A stretch of DNA of 64,000 bases from positions 62,001 to 126,000 of the forward strand of contig JBLIMV010000006.1 in the NCBI GenBank assembly GCA_047638395.1, written 5' to 3'. Positions within the stretch are counted from its first letter, which is position 1; every line of letters begins with the position of its first letter. The stretch comes from CAXBCP01 sp047638395. Its GTDB lineage: Bacteria; Pseudomonadota; Alphaproteobacteria; MPNO01; UBA830. A model generated the notes under the pieces. It had not been told where the DNA came from. It was given only the letters and a program-made list of their open reading frames with translations, and ran no database searches. Made by a program: the position numbers and the translations under genes. Of this stretch, positions 16,193-25,746 are shown one piece after another.

Positions 16193-17143
16193 ATGAACTT
16201 CGCAGCAAAAATTTCGGAATCGGAATTCGTTACGCAGCCTCCATCCGATGACGCACTCATGGCCTGTCCCGTATGTCATCATGAGACCCTGAACCATGGC
16301 GCTGACGAACTGGTTTGTGCGGGCTGTGAAACAGCGTTCAGAATCGATCGCGGCATCGTAGATTTTCGCCATGTCGATGAAAAATATCGGGCCGGCGAAC
16401 ACCGTGTCGACGACGAATTTGAAGCGCCCGACCCGACTGGGCTCGTCGAGAAAAAAGGCGCCGCCGATGTAATGGTCCAGCGTCTTTCAGACAGGGTCCG
16501 GCGCTTGAAGAATGAATTCGGCCACCTGAACCTTCTGGACGTCGGATTGTTCATGGGGGAAGGCGGCGGCCTGAAGCCGTTTTTCAAACCAATCGAAAAA
16601 GACATCGATCTGTATGTCGGCATCGATCCGTCTCCCCATGAATTGTTTTCAGACGCGGACCGCCCGGACCATATCCGGCTGATGCGGTCGTACGGAGAAT
16701 ACCTGCCGCTACGCGGAGATCAGTTCAATTTTGTCGTGAGCATCGCATCAATGGACCATCTGTTCGATGCAGATCGGTGTCTTCGCGAAATACGCCGGGT
16801 GATGACGCCTGGAGGTGTCTTTTACACCCAGTTGAATAACGACGGCGCCTGGTTCAAACGCATATTTCCGGCAGCCGCCGACCGCCGCCGCGAGGCGGCC
16901 AGCGAGTGGCATAATTATTTCTGGACCCTGTCTCAATATCAGACGCTGCTGAAAGACCATGGCTTCGAAATACTGGATAAGAGCTGCTATCGCTACAATC
17001 CGATGTTCGATAATTCGAAGATTGCCGCATCTCTCCCGGTGGCTCTCCAGAGCGGTATATCACGGATTATAGACCAGGTAGGTGACGTTGCCTTGCCGAG
17101 TATGGGTGGCAACTTCGCCGTTGCCTGCCGGCTACCCGGCTAG
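16193..17143 (+). CDS. Methyltransferase with N-terminal zinc ribbon
   Basis: 316 residues. The N-terminal part has two Cys pairs, CPVCHHE and CAGCE (about residues 25-47), a zinc ribbon of the Trm112 type often fused to methyltransferases. The core is a Methyltransf_11-like domain: LNLLDVGLFMGEGGG for SAM binding, YVGIDPS, and FVVSIASMDHLFDADRCLREIRRV for the late motifs. AGGA lies 10 bases before the ATG. Located between the polymerase/methyltransferase pair and the flippase gene, it probably methylates a sugar intermediate. The gene begins its own transcription unit, as judged by the regulatory-looking gap upstream. Confidence 0.82.
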   Translation: MNFAAKISESEFVTQPPSDDALMACPVCHHETLNHGADELVCAGCETAFRIDRGIVDFRHVDEKYRAGEHRVDDEFEAPDPTGLVEKKGAADVMVQRLSDRVRRLKNEFGHLNLLDVGLFMGEGGGLKPFFKPIEKDIDLYVGIDPSPHELFSDADRPDHIRLMRSYGEYLPLRGDQFNFVVSIASMDHLFDADRCLREIRRVMTPGGVFYTQLNNDGAWFKRIFPAAADRRREAASEWHNYFWTLSQYQTLLKDHGFEILDKSCYRYNPMFDNSKIAASLPVALQSGISRIIDQVGDVALPSMGGNFAVACRLPG

Positions 17144-17172
17144 GTGCGGACCCGGACACCCGGAAAATTCAT

Positions 17173-18540
17173 ATGGGTCGATTGACCACTTTCACCTCCA
17201 GCCTGTCCGGACGCTACCTCAAACCCGAAGATATTGTTACCGCCGTCGCCCGCCAGGGCGCTGGCGCGCTCGTCGTCAGAGTATCCAGCCTTCTCATCCT
17301 GTTTGGCGTGCAGGCTCTTCTCGCACGGCTTTTGGGCGCCGATCAGTTTGGTGTCTACACGGTGGCACTTGCAGTCATGGGGGTATTGCAGCTTTTCGCC
17401 CGCCAGGGTTTCGAAATCGCTGCATCACGGTTTGTCGGCGCCTATTCAGGCGTCGATAACTGGGCGCTGCTGAGCGGATTCGTCAGAGCCAGCAGGATAC
17501 TTGTTCTCGGCGGCGCGATCCTATTTTCGGCTGCGTTGCTGGTTGTTGCAAACCTCGTTGCCAACACACTCGGCGACGGCATGCTCCACAGCCTTTGGCT
17601 GATTGCAGCGATTCTGCCGCTTTTTACTGTCCTGCAACTCGAAGCGGCGATTGTCCGAGGCATGGGACGGGCGAGCATCGCCGATATCCCGACATGGATT
17701 TTGCAGCCCCTGCTCCTTGCTGCGGGTGTCAGCACCGCCGTATTCCTCGCGGACGCTCCCGCACGCGCGCCGACAGTTTTGTCGGTATTCCTCGGGACGG
17801 CAGTATGTGTGGTGATCGTGCAACACATCATCATGATACGCGTACTGCCCCAAACGGTGCTTGATGCCACCCCGGAGTACCGCTGGGGCGAATGGATGAA
17901 AGCCGCTCCAGCCATGATGCTGTTCGCCGGCTCAGCGGTTTTGATCAGCCAGGCCAACACGGTTCTTCTGGGCGCGATGTCGAGCGCAGCAGAGGCCGGA
18001 ATTTACAACATTTCGGGACGTATCGCTGGCATCCTGCAATTGGTGACATTCTGCTTTATCGGAGCGATCGGGCCAGTCGCAGCCCGGCTTCATGCCAAGG
18101 GCGACATGATCGAACTGGCCCGCGTCACCTCGATCGGTGTCCGCGTTGTTTTCGCCGTCGCGCTGATAGCCTCGATCATCCTTGTTATCGGTGGTGAACA
18201 CATCCTCGCCATCTTCGGGGAAGAGTTCAGACAGGGGTATCACACGTTGCTCGTGCTCCTGATCGGGCAACTGTTCTGGGCGGCAACGGTGCCGGCGGGG
18301 GTCTTGCTCAACATGACCGGTCACCATAATGAATCGGGCAAAATTCTCATTGTCGCAGCTGCGGTCAACTTCGGGCTCTGCGCTCTGCTGATCCCGATCT
18401 ACGGCAGCATGGGCGCAGCGATCGCAACATCTGTCGCCATCGTTTTGTGGAACGGGATCATGGCCTGGTCCGCCGAGCGCCGCGTCGGCATACGCGCATA
18501 CCTGACATTCACCCGGACGACGACAGCTCGAAGTCTTTGA
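17173..18540 (+). CDS. Wzx-like polysaccharide flippase (MOP superfamily)
   Basis: 455-residue integral membrane protein with about twelve to fourteen hydrophobic segments. The start, ARQGAGALVVRVSSLLILFGVQALLARLLGADQFGVYTVALAVMG, is characteristic of the polysaccharide biosynthesis/MATE-like flippases that move lipid-linked repeat units across the inner membrane. It follows the zinc-ribbon methyltransferase gene by 29 bp. Together with the Wzy-like polymerase and the chain-length/kinase protein further right, it defines a Wzx/Wzy-dependent pathway. Confidence 0.88.
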   Translation: MGRLTTFTSSLSGRYLKPEDIVTAVARQGAGALVVRVSSLLILFGVQALLARLLGADQFGVYTVALAVMGVLQLFARQGFEIAASRFVGAYSGVDNWALLSGFVRASRILVLGGAILFSAALLVVANLVANTLGDGMLHSLWLIAAILPLFTVLQLEAAIVRGMGRASIADIPTWILQPLLLAAGVSTAVFLADAPARAPTVLSVFLGTAVCVVIVQHIIMIRVLPQTVLDATPEYRWGEWMKAAPAMMLFAGSAVLISQANTVLLGAMSSAAEAGIYNISGRIAGILQLVTFCFIGAIGPVAARLHAKGDMIELARVTSIGVRVVFAVALIASIILVIGGEHILAIFGEEFRQGYHTLLVLLIGQLFWAATVPAGVLLNMTGHHNESGKILIVAAAVNFGLCALLIPIYGSMGAAIATSVAIVLWNGIMAWSAERRVGIRAYLTFTRTTTARSL

Positions 18541-18555
18541 AACGCTTCATTAACT

Positions 18556-18570
18556 TTAACGTCGGGTTAA
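18556..18570. promoter_or_regulatory. CtrA-type site TTAA-N7-TTAA
   Basis: Exact TTAA-CGTCGGG-TTAA, 15 bases after the flippase stop codon and about 215 bases before the deacetylase ATG; a further TTAA starts 6 bases to its left. It probably marks the promoter of the deacetylase/carbamoyltransferase unit. The remaining ~215 bases of this gap show no gene with support. Confidence 0.5.
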
Positions 18571-18786
18571 GCCCTTTGTGGGACTCTCACCTCTGAAATA
18601 GTGCGGATAGACCGGTCGCCGGGGGAACGGTTGCCTGTCGCCGCCAGTTGGGGGATTCCAAGTGACACGAACGTGTCGTCCATATGCGATCGAACCTTCG
18701 GGCAGCCAGATCGGCCGACCGAGTGGGCACCTGAGTGCCTGCCGACCGCCGCGAACGTGCGGCTTCGGCGCGGGGGCGATCGTACG

Positions 18787-19686
18787 ATGACAACGCCTGG
18801 CTGTTACCTGACCATCGACCTCGAAGACTACAAGCAAACCACAACGCTTGAGATGGGCGTGCCGCAGAAGACCGAACCGGCACGTACCGTTCATGGCGTC
18901 GCGCGCATTCTGGCCGCACTTTCGGAGACCCCCGGAAATCAGGCCGCGACATTTTTTACCACGGGGCAGATCGCACGCGACCAGGCAGACCTCGTGTCCG
19001 AGCTCTCGTCCGACGGTCACGAAATCGGCTGCCACGCGGATCTCCATGAAGATATATATGACCTGGATGCGGCAGCGTTCGCTACCGTCCTCATGCGGGC
19101 GCGGGCGAGCATTGTCGACGCCTGCGGCATCGCGCCGACGGGCTTTCGGGCGCCCAATTTTTCAATCGACGACAGGTGTCCTTGGGCGCTCGAAGTTCTG
19201 GCCAGCGCCGGTTTCACCTATGATTCCAGCCTCGTTTCGACCGAACCCCGGGATAGCGCAAAGCCGTATGACACCTTCCGCTTTCACGGCGATACCATTC
19301 GGGAATTCCCGGTCTACCGGCACATGCTACCCGGTGGCATCGGTGTCCGCGTCATCGGCGGAACCTACCTTCGGCTTCTGCCGCTACCGATCATCCTCCG
19401 CCTCATGAAGGACGTCTCGGCGAAGGGATACCCCGTGATCGTCTACGTTCACCCGTCGGACCTCGACGATGACTTCGACCCCGTCCACATCGACGAAATG
19501 GAAGGCCTAGACCGAATGACGCGCCTGAAATGGGCGTTACGTCAGAAACAGTGGGCCGCCGGGACCGAAGGCGCCTTCTGGAAGCTACGGGAAATTCTCA
19601 AAGTGCATCCGAACATCGGCCCGATGGGCCACGAATATCTTAATGCCGCCGCTGCCGATCCGCAGCCGGTACGGCATACAGGCTGA
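18787..19686 (+). CDS. Polysaccharide deacetylase family protein (NodB homology, DUF3473-like C-terminus)
   Basis: 299-residue metal-dependent carbohydrate deacetylase. TIDLEDY near residue 11 holds the catalytic and metal-binding Asp residues; HEIGCHADLHED gives the metal-binding His pair; GFRAPNFSIDD and TYDSSL follow in order; YVHPSDLD is the late His motif. It resembles the deacetylases of exopolysaccharide loci with PEP-CTERM-type organisation. No signal peptide is present, so it may act on a cytoplasmic lipid-linked intermediate. The ATG at 18787 is chosen because sequence upstream in frame is arginine-rich and unlike the family; the ribosome site is weak. Confidence 0.86.
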   Translation: MTTPGCYLTIDLEDYKQTTTLEMGVPQKTEPARTVHGVARILAALSETPGNQAATFFTTGQIARDQADLVSELSSDGHEIGCHADLHEDIYDLDAAAFATVLMRARASIVDACGIAPTGFRAPNFSIDDRCPWALEVLASAGFTYDSSLVSTEPRDSAKPYDTFRFHGDTIREFPVYRHMLPGGIGVRVIGGTYLRLLPLPIILRLMKDVSAKGYPVIVYVHPSDLDDDFDPVHIDEMEGLDRMTRLKWALRQKQWAAGTEGAFWKLREILKVHPNIGPMGHEYLNAAAADPQPVRHTG

Positions 19687-19708
19687 AACAGGAAACCGGA
19701 AAACATCC

Positions 19709-21463
19709 ATGTACATACTCGGGCTTGCGACCATGGGCGAAAGCGGCGCCGCACTGATCAAAGACGGCGTCCTTGTTGCCGCGGTCGAAGAAGAGCGCTT
19801 TACACGCAACAAGCACGAAGGCTGCTTTCCTCTTCGTTCGATCAGGTATTGCCTCGAATCCGAAGGTATCTCGCTCGATGATGTCGAGCATGTTGCGGTT
19901 TACTGGCAGCCCTGGCGCATGGGTCACCGCATCGCGGGTGTCATTAAAACGGCGCTCACCAGACCGGATGCATTCAGCCGCAAGATTGGACGCGCGTTCG
20001 CCGAAATGAGTCCAGGTGGCGGCGGCGACGCGAACACCGAAGGCAGCTGGTTCGAACTGTTCCGCATCGGCGCTATTCTGTCTAAGGAATTCGGCGCATT
20101 TGGCGGCAAGATCCACTACCTCGATCATCATGATTGTCATATTGCCAGCGCCTATAATGTCTCACCCTATGAGGATGCGACGATCCTCGTGTTTGACGGC
20201 GCCGGCGAAAAAGCATCTACCACGCTCGCGGTCGGCGAAGGCAATTCGTTCAGGGTTCTGCGCCAGATGGACTGGCCCCACTCGCTTGGACATTTCTATG
20301 CCGGCATCACGGGCTTCCTCGGTTTCAAAATGCTCGACGGCGAATACAAGATGATGGGGCTCGCCCCCTATAACACGCCGGATTACGCAGACTGGATGCG
20401 CAAGAATGTCCTGATCACTGACAAGCCCGGCTCATACCGCGTGAATACATCGGTGCTGGATTATCACGATGCGTTCGACGGCAAGTTCAGCAAGCAGATG
20501 ATCGAAGCGCTCGGCGAACCGCGACGGTCGGACGATGAGCCCTTTACCGACCGGCACGAAAAAATCGCGGCGTCGGCCCAGGCTGCCTATGAAGACGTCG
20601 TCCTTGACCTCGCCATGTGGGCCTATGAGGCAGGCGGTCAGAAGAAAAACCTGATCATCTCGGGTGGCTGCGGCCTGAACTGCACGGCAAACGGCAAGCT
20701 GCTCAATGACGGTCCGTTCGAAAATGTGTTCATCCCGCCTGCACCGCACGATCCTGGCTGTTCTGTCGGAGCGGCTTTCCATTTGTGGAATGAAAAGCTC
20801 GGCAACCCGCGTAAATTTGTGATGGAACACGGCTATTACGGACCGGAGTTCTCGGATCAGCAGATGTCGGCTGCCCTCCAGGCGCGGGGCATCAATGCGC
20901 AACGCCTGCCAGCAGAAGCAATCGTTATCGACCGTACCGCGGATGCCATCGAACAGGGGAATGTGATCTGCTGGTTCCAGGGCCGGACCGAATTCGGCCC
21001 TCGTGCACTCGGTAACCGCTCGTTCCTCGCCGACCCGCGGCGCGATTCAATCCGCGATGAGATCAACGCAAAGATCAAGAAACGAGAAATGTTCCGGCCC
21101 TTCGCGCCGTCGGTCAAAGCCGAATGCGCGAATGACTATTTCGAACTTACGGGTCCCAGCCCATTCATGAATGTCATCGCACCGGTACGTGCCGAAAAAC
21201 GCGACCTGATCCCTGCCGTCACCCATGTGGACGGCACGGCGCGCATCCAGACGGTGACCAAGACAGCGAACCCCCGCTACTGGGCGTTGCTGGACAAATT
21301 TGAGGAGAAAACGGGCGTTCCGGTGCTGTTAAACACCTCGTTCAATATTCAGGAACCGATCGTCAACACACCGGAGGAAGCCGTCGACTGTTTCCTGCGC
21401 AGTAAGGCCGACGTTCTTGTCATGGGCGACTATTTCATCAGCCGCGACATGATCGCGGCCTGA
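19709..21463 (+). CDS. Carbamoyltransferase (NodU/CmcH family)
   Basis: 584-residue enzyme that transfers a carbamoyl group from carbamoyl phosphate to a sugar hydroxyl. The N-terminal Kae1-like domain shows MYILGLATMGESGAALIKDG, EEERFTRNKHEGCFP, HHDCHIASAYN and VFDGAGEK; the central GGCGLNCTANGKL and the C-terminal domain GRTEFGPRALGNRSFLADPR and LLNTSFNIQEPIV are all intact. The frame is open before 19709, but the ATG there follows a GGA-rich site and gives the usual start. It lies 22 bp after a deacetylase gene and so probably decorates the same polymer. Confidence 0.92.
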   Translation: MYILGLATMGESGAALIKDGVLVAAVEEERFTRNKHEGCFPLRSIRYCLESEGISLDDVEHVAVYWQPWRMGHRIAGVIKTALTRPDAFSRKIGRAFAEMSPGGGGDANTEGSWFELFRIGAILSKEFGAFGGKIHYLDHHDCHIASAYNVSPYEDATILVFDGAGEKASTTLAVGEGNSFRVLRQMDWPHSLGHFYAGITGFLGFKMLDGEYKMMGLAPYNTPDYADWMRKNVLITDKPGSYRVNTSVLDYHDAFDGKFSKQMIEALGEPRRSDDEPFTDRHEKIAASAQAAYEDVVLDLAMWAYEAGGQKKNLIISGGCGLNCTANGKLLNDGPFENVFIPPAPHDPGCSVGAAFHLWNEKLGNPRKFVMEHGYYGPEFSDQQMSAALQARGINAQRLPAEAIVIDRTADAIEQGNVICWFQGRTEFGPRALGNRSFLADPRRDSIRDEINAKIKKREMFRPFAPSVKAECANDYFELTGPSPFMNVIAPVRAEKRDLIPAVTHVDGTARIQTVTKTANPRYWALLDKFEEKTGVPVLLNTSFNIQEPIVNTPEEAVDCFLRSKADVLVMGDYFISRDMIAA

Positions 21464-21490
21464 CGGACAGCCGGGCCGCACGGAATATTC

Positions 21491-22681
21491 ATGACCCAGA
21501 AACGCTTCCTCATCTTCGATGCGTATTACGGCACAGCGGGCGGTAATCAACGCTATATCCGCATGCTGTTCCAGCATGCGCGACGAGATGGCTGGCAACC
21601 GACCCTGCTCTGCCCGGGAGACGGCAGGCTTGCAGACTCGGTGCGTGAAGCGGGCGGCGACGTTACCGTGGTGCCGCAATCCGCCCGGCTCGACCGGTAT
21701 GGCGGCTCTGTGCTGAAGTCCGGTATATTCAGCCGTTTCGCAAGCCTGCTGGCGCTTCTGCTATACAATTTCCGGGTTCTCGCGACGTTGCGCGAAATAC
21801 GGCCACAGGTCATCCAGTGCCATAATACACGCAGCCTGCTGATGGTCGTTCTCGCTGCAAAGATCGCACGGATACCGACCGTGCTGTTTATCAAATCGGA
21901 AATATCCAACCCGTTTCTTGACCGGGTCGGTATGAAACTCGCGAGCCGCGTCCTGTTTATCGCCGACGTGCTGATGCCGAAAAAACGGAAAGCCAAATAC
22001 CGGAAGCTGCCGATCGGAATCGATTTCACAGACGTGGACGCAACGATTTCCCGGCGCGAGATCGACGGAGATCCGGAAGATCACAAGGAACACCTGACCT
22101 TCGCATTTGCCGGCTGGCTTGTCCCCGCAAAGGGCATACATATCTTGCTTGATGCATTCGAGCGCGCCACGCACCAGATTTCCGACATCCGGCTTGAAAT
22201 CATCGGCGATTCCGACGACGAGGAATACAAGGCGGAACTTAAGAATGTCGTGGCCTGGCAGAAACTGGAAAACCGGGTAACGTTCCATGGCTGGCGAGAA
22301 GACGTGCTTGACGCCCTCGACATCGCCGACATCTATGTATTGCCGTCCTTCACCGAAGGCATCCCCCGCTCCATCGTCGAAGCGATGGCGCTCGGCAAAC
22401 CGGTTATTTCGACCACGGTTGGCGGCGTCCCTGAGTTGCTCGAAGGTGGCGAGCTCGGGATGATCGTGCCACCTAACGATTCCACGGCGCTCTCAAATGC
22501 CATGTATGACATGGCCGCCGACAAACCTCGGCGGGACGTATTTTCGCAGCGCGGCATAGCCCACGCGCGCGAGACCTATTCTTTCCAGAACCACCACGAA
22601 GCGCTGGAGCGCTTACTGGACGAAATCTCCAGAGACACCGCTCCGGCTAAACAACCGGTCGGTCAGGAGGCATCCGCCTGA
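21491..22681 (+). CDS. Glycosyltransferase family 4 protein
   Basis: 396-residue GT-B glycosyltransferase. The N-terminal acceptor domain has the glycine-rich GTAGGNQRYI; the C-terminal donor domain includes FAFAGWLVPAKGIHILLDA and the classic PSFTEGIPRSIVEAMALGKPVISTTVGGVPE with its EX7E spacing. It probably adds one sugar to the lipid-linked repeat unit on the cytoplasmic face. The stop codon overlaps the sulfotransferase start by one base (TGATG). Confidence 0.9.
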   Translation: MTQKRFLIFDAYYGTAGGNQRYIRMLFQHARRDGWQPTLLCPGDGRLADSVREAGGDVTVVPQSARLDRYGGSVLKSGIFSRFASLLALLLYNFRVLATLREIRPQVIQCHNTRSLLMVVLAAKIARIPTVLFIKSEISNPFLDRVGMKLASRVLFIADVLMPKKRKAKYRKLPIGIDFTDVDATISRREIDGDPEDHKEHLTFAFAGWLVPAKGIHILLDAFERATHQISDIRLEIIGDSDDEEYKAELKNVVAWQKLENRVTFHGWREDVLDALDIADIYVLPSFTEGIPRSIVEAMALGKPVISTTVGGVPELLEGGELGMIVPPNDSTALSNAMYDMAADKPRRDVFSQRGIAHARETYSFQNHHEALERLLDEISRDTAPAKQPVGQEASA

Positions 22682-23562
22682 TGGATCGCGCGATGCGGAA
22701 CTATCTTATTCGACGGTATGCGCTTGGACCGGCTCTGACTGTGTCAACGCATCTTGCAGCGCTCGGCGGGATCGTATTCCCAATACTTCGCCGGACCGTG
22801 AAACACCCGGTGTTTATCGTTGGCTGTTCGCGGTCAGGGACGACGCTATTCGCCGAAATTTTCGGCGAGCGACCTGATGCCTGCAACGTCATGGATGCCT
22901 CGCAGGTTTGGGATTTGCGATACTACGACAAATCAGCCGATGACCACCGCGACGAAAACGACGCGACCTTCTGGGAAGTATCCCGGATACGGTCCAGCCT
23001 CGCCATACGGCTTCTCTTTTCCGGGCACGAACGTCTCATCAACAAAAACAATCAGAATTCCCTGCGGCTGCGCTATCTGAAGAGTGCGTTTCCGGATGCC
23101 CTTATTATTCATGTCGTTCGCGATGCCCGGCCCGTGGTCCTGTCGAACATGTCGCGTGTCGAAAAAGACCGCTATCGCCGCGGGTTCCCCTTCGGCCGTT
23201 TCCCGAAACCCGTCGCCTGGCGCTCGTATATGGACAAACCCGTCATCGAACAATTTGCCCATCAGTGGAGCGACATTACCGCCGAAATCCGGAAAGACGG
23301 CCCGGCGGTGTTTGGACCCGATCAGTACGCCGAGGTAAAGTTCGAGGAATTCTGCGCCGATCCGACAGCCTGCATCAGCCGACTTGACCGGTTTTGTGGC
23401 CTACCGGAAACTGATCGCGCTGCCGCGGCGATAGCCTCTATCGGCTCCGGCGACAGCGACTCCTGGACAACCAGGCTCCCGGCCACGGACATCAAGCGCA
23501 TAGACGAGATCACTGGCGAGCAGATGGCAGTGTTCGGCTACAGCACGGGCGTTGCACAATGA
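22681..23562 (+). CDS. Sulfotransferase family protein
   Basis: 293-residue PAPS-dependent sulfotransferase. The 5'-phosphosulfate-binding loop is FIVGCSRSGTTLF (about residues 46-58), and the 3'-phosphate motif VVRDARPVVLSNMSR appears about 100 residues later with its Arg and Ser. A weak hydrophobic stretch precedes the P-loop. It is translationally coupled to the GT4 gene on the left (TGATG) and to the deacetylase on the right (ATGA), so it almost certainly sulfates a sugar of this polymer. With the SqdB homologue it gives the locus both sulfate-ester and sulfonate chemistry. Confidence 0.88.
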   Translation: MDRAMRNYLIRRYALGPALTVSTHLAALGGIVFPILRRTVKHPVFIVGCSRSGTTLFAEIFGERPDACNVMDASQVWDLRYYDKSADDHRDENDATFWEVSRIRSSLAIRLLFSGHERLINKNNQNSLRLRYLKSAFPDALIIHVVRDARPVVLSNMSRVEKDRYRRGFPFGRFPKPVAWRSYMDKPVIEQFAHQWSDITAEIRKDGPAVFGPDQYAEVKFEEFCADPTACISRLDRFCGLPETDRAAAAIASIGSGDSDSWTTRLPATDIKRIDEITGEQMAVFGYSTGVAQ

Positions 23563-24527
23563 GCGGCGCTTTCGTTCTGTCACTCGACACCGAGGTCGCT
23601 TGGGGAACGTTCACCTGGGGTGGCACAAAATATTATCGCCGGCATTTCGATTCCTATCGCGAGAACGTCAGCCGGTTTATCGACCTGATGGATACCTACG
23701 CGATCCCGTCGACCTGGGCCTTTGTCGGCCATCTGATGCTCGACAGCTGCGATGGAAATCACCCCGAAGCACCCGCGCCGACCTTCCCCTGGTATGGCCG
23801 TCCCTGGTACGACATCGACCCCGGCACCAACGCCAAAGAAGACCCGTGGTGGTACGCCCCGGATATTCTGGACCGGGTCCTGGCGATGAAAACGCCTCAG
23901 GAAATCGGCACCCACACATTCAGCCACGTTTTTCTCAACGACCCTGCGGTCACGCCGGAAATGGCGCATGCCCAGATCAAGGCGAGTGTCGACGTCGCAC
24001 AGGCACGTGGCCTGACAATCGAATCCCTGGTGTTCCCCCGGGACGGTGTCGCGCATCTCGACCAGTACGCGGCCCTTGGGATCACCAATTACCGGGGCGC
24101 CGAGAAAATCGGCTACAACGCCCTCGCGCGCCCGCTGCGTCGTGCGGCCGGCCTCTGCGACCACCTCGCCGGCGGCACGCCACCGGTCTACGGATGGCAC
24201 GATCTCGAAACACAGCACGGTTTGCTCAACATTCCGGGTTCAACTTTCGCGCTCGCCTATGATCGCTATCACCGGTTCGTTTCCACCTCCGCGCGGATCG
24301 CGAAATTCCGGCGCGGTCTTGAAGCGGCGGAAAAGCAGGACGCGATCTTCCATCTCGCATTTCATCCGTTTCATCTTGGTAGTTCGGAACAGATGTTTGT
24401 CCTGTTCGATCGTTATTTCCGCCTCGCCGCAGAAGCGCGCGATGCCGGCCGGATCGAAATCCTCACAATGCGCGATGTACAGCGCACACACGCCAAGCTG
24501 GGCGTCCCTGCGGCGCAAGCGGCGTGA
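23559..24527 (+). CDS. Polysaccharide deacetylase family protein
   Basis: 322-residue NodB-type deacetylase, second in the locus. SLDTEVAWG near the N-terminus gives the catalytic and metal Asp residues, and EIGTHTFSHVFL gives the HxxxH metal pair; FPRDGVAHLD and the late FHLAFHPFHLG are in order. The ATG overlaps the sulfotransferase stop (ATGA). No signal peptide is visible. It differs clearly from the deacetylase at 18787, so the two probably act on different residues or positions. Confidence 0.88.
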   Translation: MSGAFVLSLDTEVAWGTFTWGGTKYYRRHFDSYRENVSRFIDLMDTYAIPSTWAFVGHLMLDSCDGNHPEAPAPTFPWYGRPWYDIDPGTNAKEDPWWYAPDILDRVLAMKTPQEIGTHTFSHVFLNDPAVTPEMAHAQIKASVDVAQARGLTIESLVFPRDGVAHLDQYAALGITNYRGAEKIGYNALARPLRRAAGLCDHLAGGTPPVYGWHDLETQHGLLNIPGSTFALAYDRYHRFVSTSARIAKFRRGLEAAEKQDAIFHLAFHPFHLGSSEQMFVLFDRYFRLAAEARDAGRIEILTMRDVQRTHAKLGVPAAQAA

Positions 24528-24537
24528 AGGAAAACTG

Positions 24538-25743
24538 ATGCGTATCGCCATTGTGAACCACGACGATTTCTCCATCTGGAATTTTCGCCGCGCCCTGATC
24601 GCCCAACTGGTTGCCGACGGACACAATGTCGATGTGCTTTGCGCGAACGGCCCCTACATCGATCGCATCCTCGGGCTCGGTGTCCGCTGGGTGCCGATGG
24701 AAATGCCGCGCTTTATCACGCCGGTCGAAGATATCAAATGGATCTGGCGGCTCTGGCGCCTCTTTGCCGGCGGAAAATACGATCTGGTGCATCTATTCCA
24801 GAACAAGGTCATCGTCTATGGCGCCGTGACCGCCAAACTGGCAGGGGTGCGCCGTGTCTGCGCCTCGTCCACCGGCATCGGATACATCACCAATGACATA
24901 CCGGGTTTGAAAAACCGCATCGTCGCGATGATCACCAAGGCGCTCTACCGGATCTCGATGCCACGCATCGACAAAGTGCTGTTTCAGAACGAATACGACC
25001 GCGACCATCTGGTTAACGCCAAATTCGTCGACCGTGACCGCACCGTCCTGATACGCGGCTCCGGGGTTAATCTCACCGAATTTTCGGATCGCGCGATAGA
25101 CCCGCTCGCCGCATCGCGCGTACAAGAACGTCTCGGCGACACCGAAGGGCGGGTGGTCGTTGCGATGGTTGCCCGCGCTGTCCTGACGAAGGGTGTTGCC
25201 GAATTTATCGACGCATCGAAGCAGGTTGAGGAACGCCATCCGGGACGCGCCCTGTTTGTCCTGTGGGGCGACGTCGAGGAAGACAACCCGGAAACGCTGA
25301 CCCCGGCCGCATTGCGGACATCCGAACATCCCGGCTTTCGCTGGATGGGCTGGTGCGACACGGTTCGTGAAGCGCTTCATGCTGCCGATATTGCCGCCCT
25401 GCCGTCCTATCGCGAAGGAACACCCAGGTCCATGCTCGAAGGCATGGCGATGGCCAAACCCATTGTCACAACCAATGCGCCGGGCTGTGAAGCATTGGTC
25501 GACGAAGGCGAAAACGGCTTTCTTGTCCCGGTGCAGGACGCAGATGCGCTTGCCGTAGCCGTCGAAAAACTGGTTATTGATGCCGATCTGCGACAGCAGT
25601 TCGGCGCCGCTTCCCGTGAAAAATGCCGTGCGGAGTTTTCGGACGAGATCGTTGTGCGCCGCATTCTGTCCGACCTGTACGAGATTGGGGCCGCGCCTGA
25701 GAGTACAGACGCCCCCTCGCTCACCGCCGCGGCGAGGGCCTGA
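24538..25743 (+). CDS. Glycosyltransferase family 4 protein (PglA/WbpH-like)
   Basis: 401-residue GT-B enzyme. It has the N-terminal pattern of the PglA/CapM-type subgroup: MRIAIVNHDDFSIWNFRRAL, then DLVHLFQNKVIVYGAVTAKLAGVRRV and the short STGIGYIT. The donor domain ends with PSYREGTPRSMLEGMAMAKPIVTTNAPGCEALV, including the EX7E-like pair. The ATG at 24538 has an AAGGA site 7 bases upstream; longer in-frame starts would run through the deacetylase gene and are rejected. Members of this subgroup often add the second sugar to the lipid-linked primer; that order is inference here. Confidence 0.9.
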   Translation: MRIAIVNHDDFSIWNFRRALIAQLVADGHNVDVLCANGPYIDRILGLGVRWVPMEMPRFITPVEDIKWIWRLWRLFAGGKYDLVHLFQNKVIVYGAVTAKLAGVRRVCASSTGIGYITNDIPGLKNRIVAMITKALYRISMPRIDKVLFQNEYDRDHLVNAKFVDRDRTVLIRGSGVNLTEFSDRAIDPLAASRVQERLGDTEGRVVVAMVARAVLTKGVAEFIDASKQVEERHPGRALFVLWGDVEEDNPETLTPAALRTSEHPGFRWMGWCDTVREALHAADIAALPSYREGTPRSMLEGMAMAKPIVTTNAPGCEALVDEGENGFLVPVQDADALAVAVEKLVIDADLRQQFGAASREKCRAEFSDEIVVRRILSDLYEIGAAPESTDAPSLTAAARA

Positions 25744-25746
25744 CGC

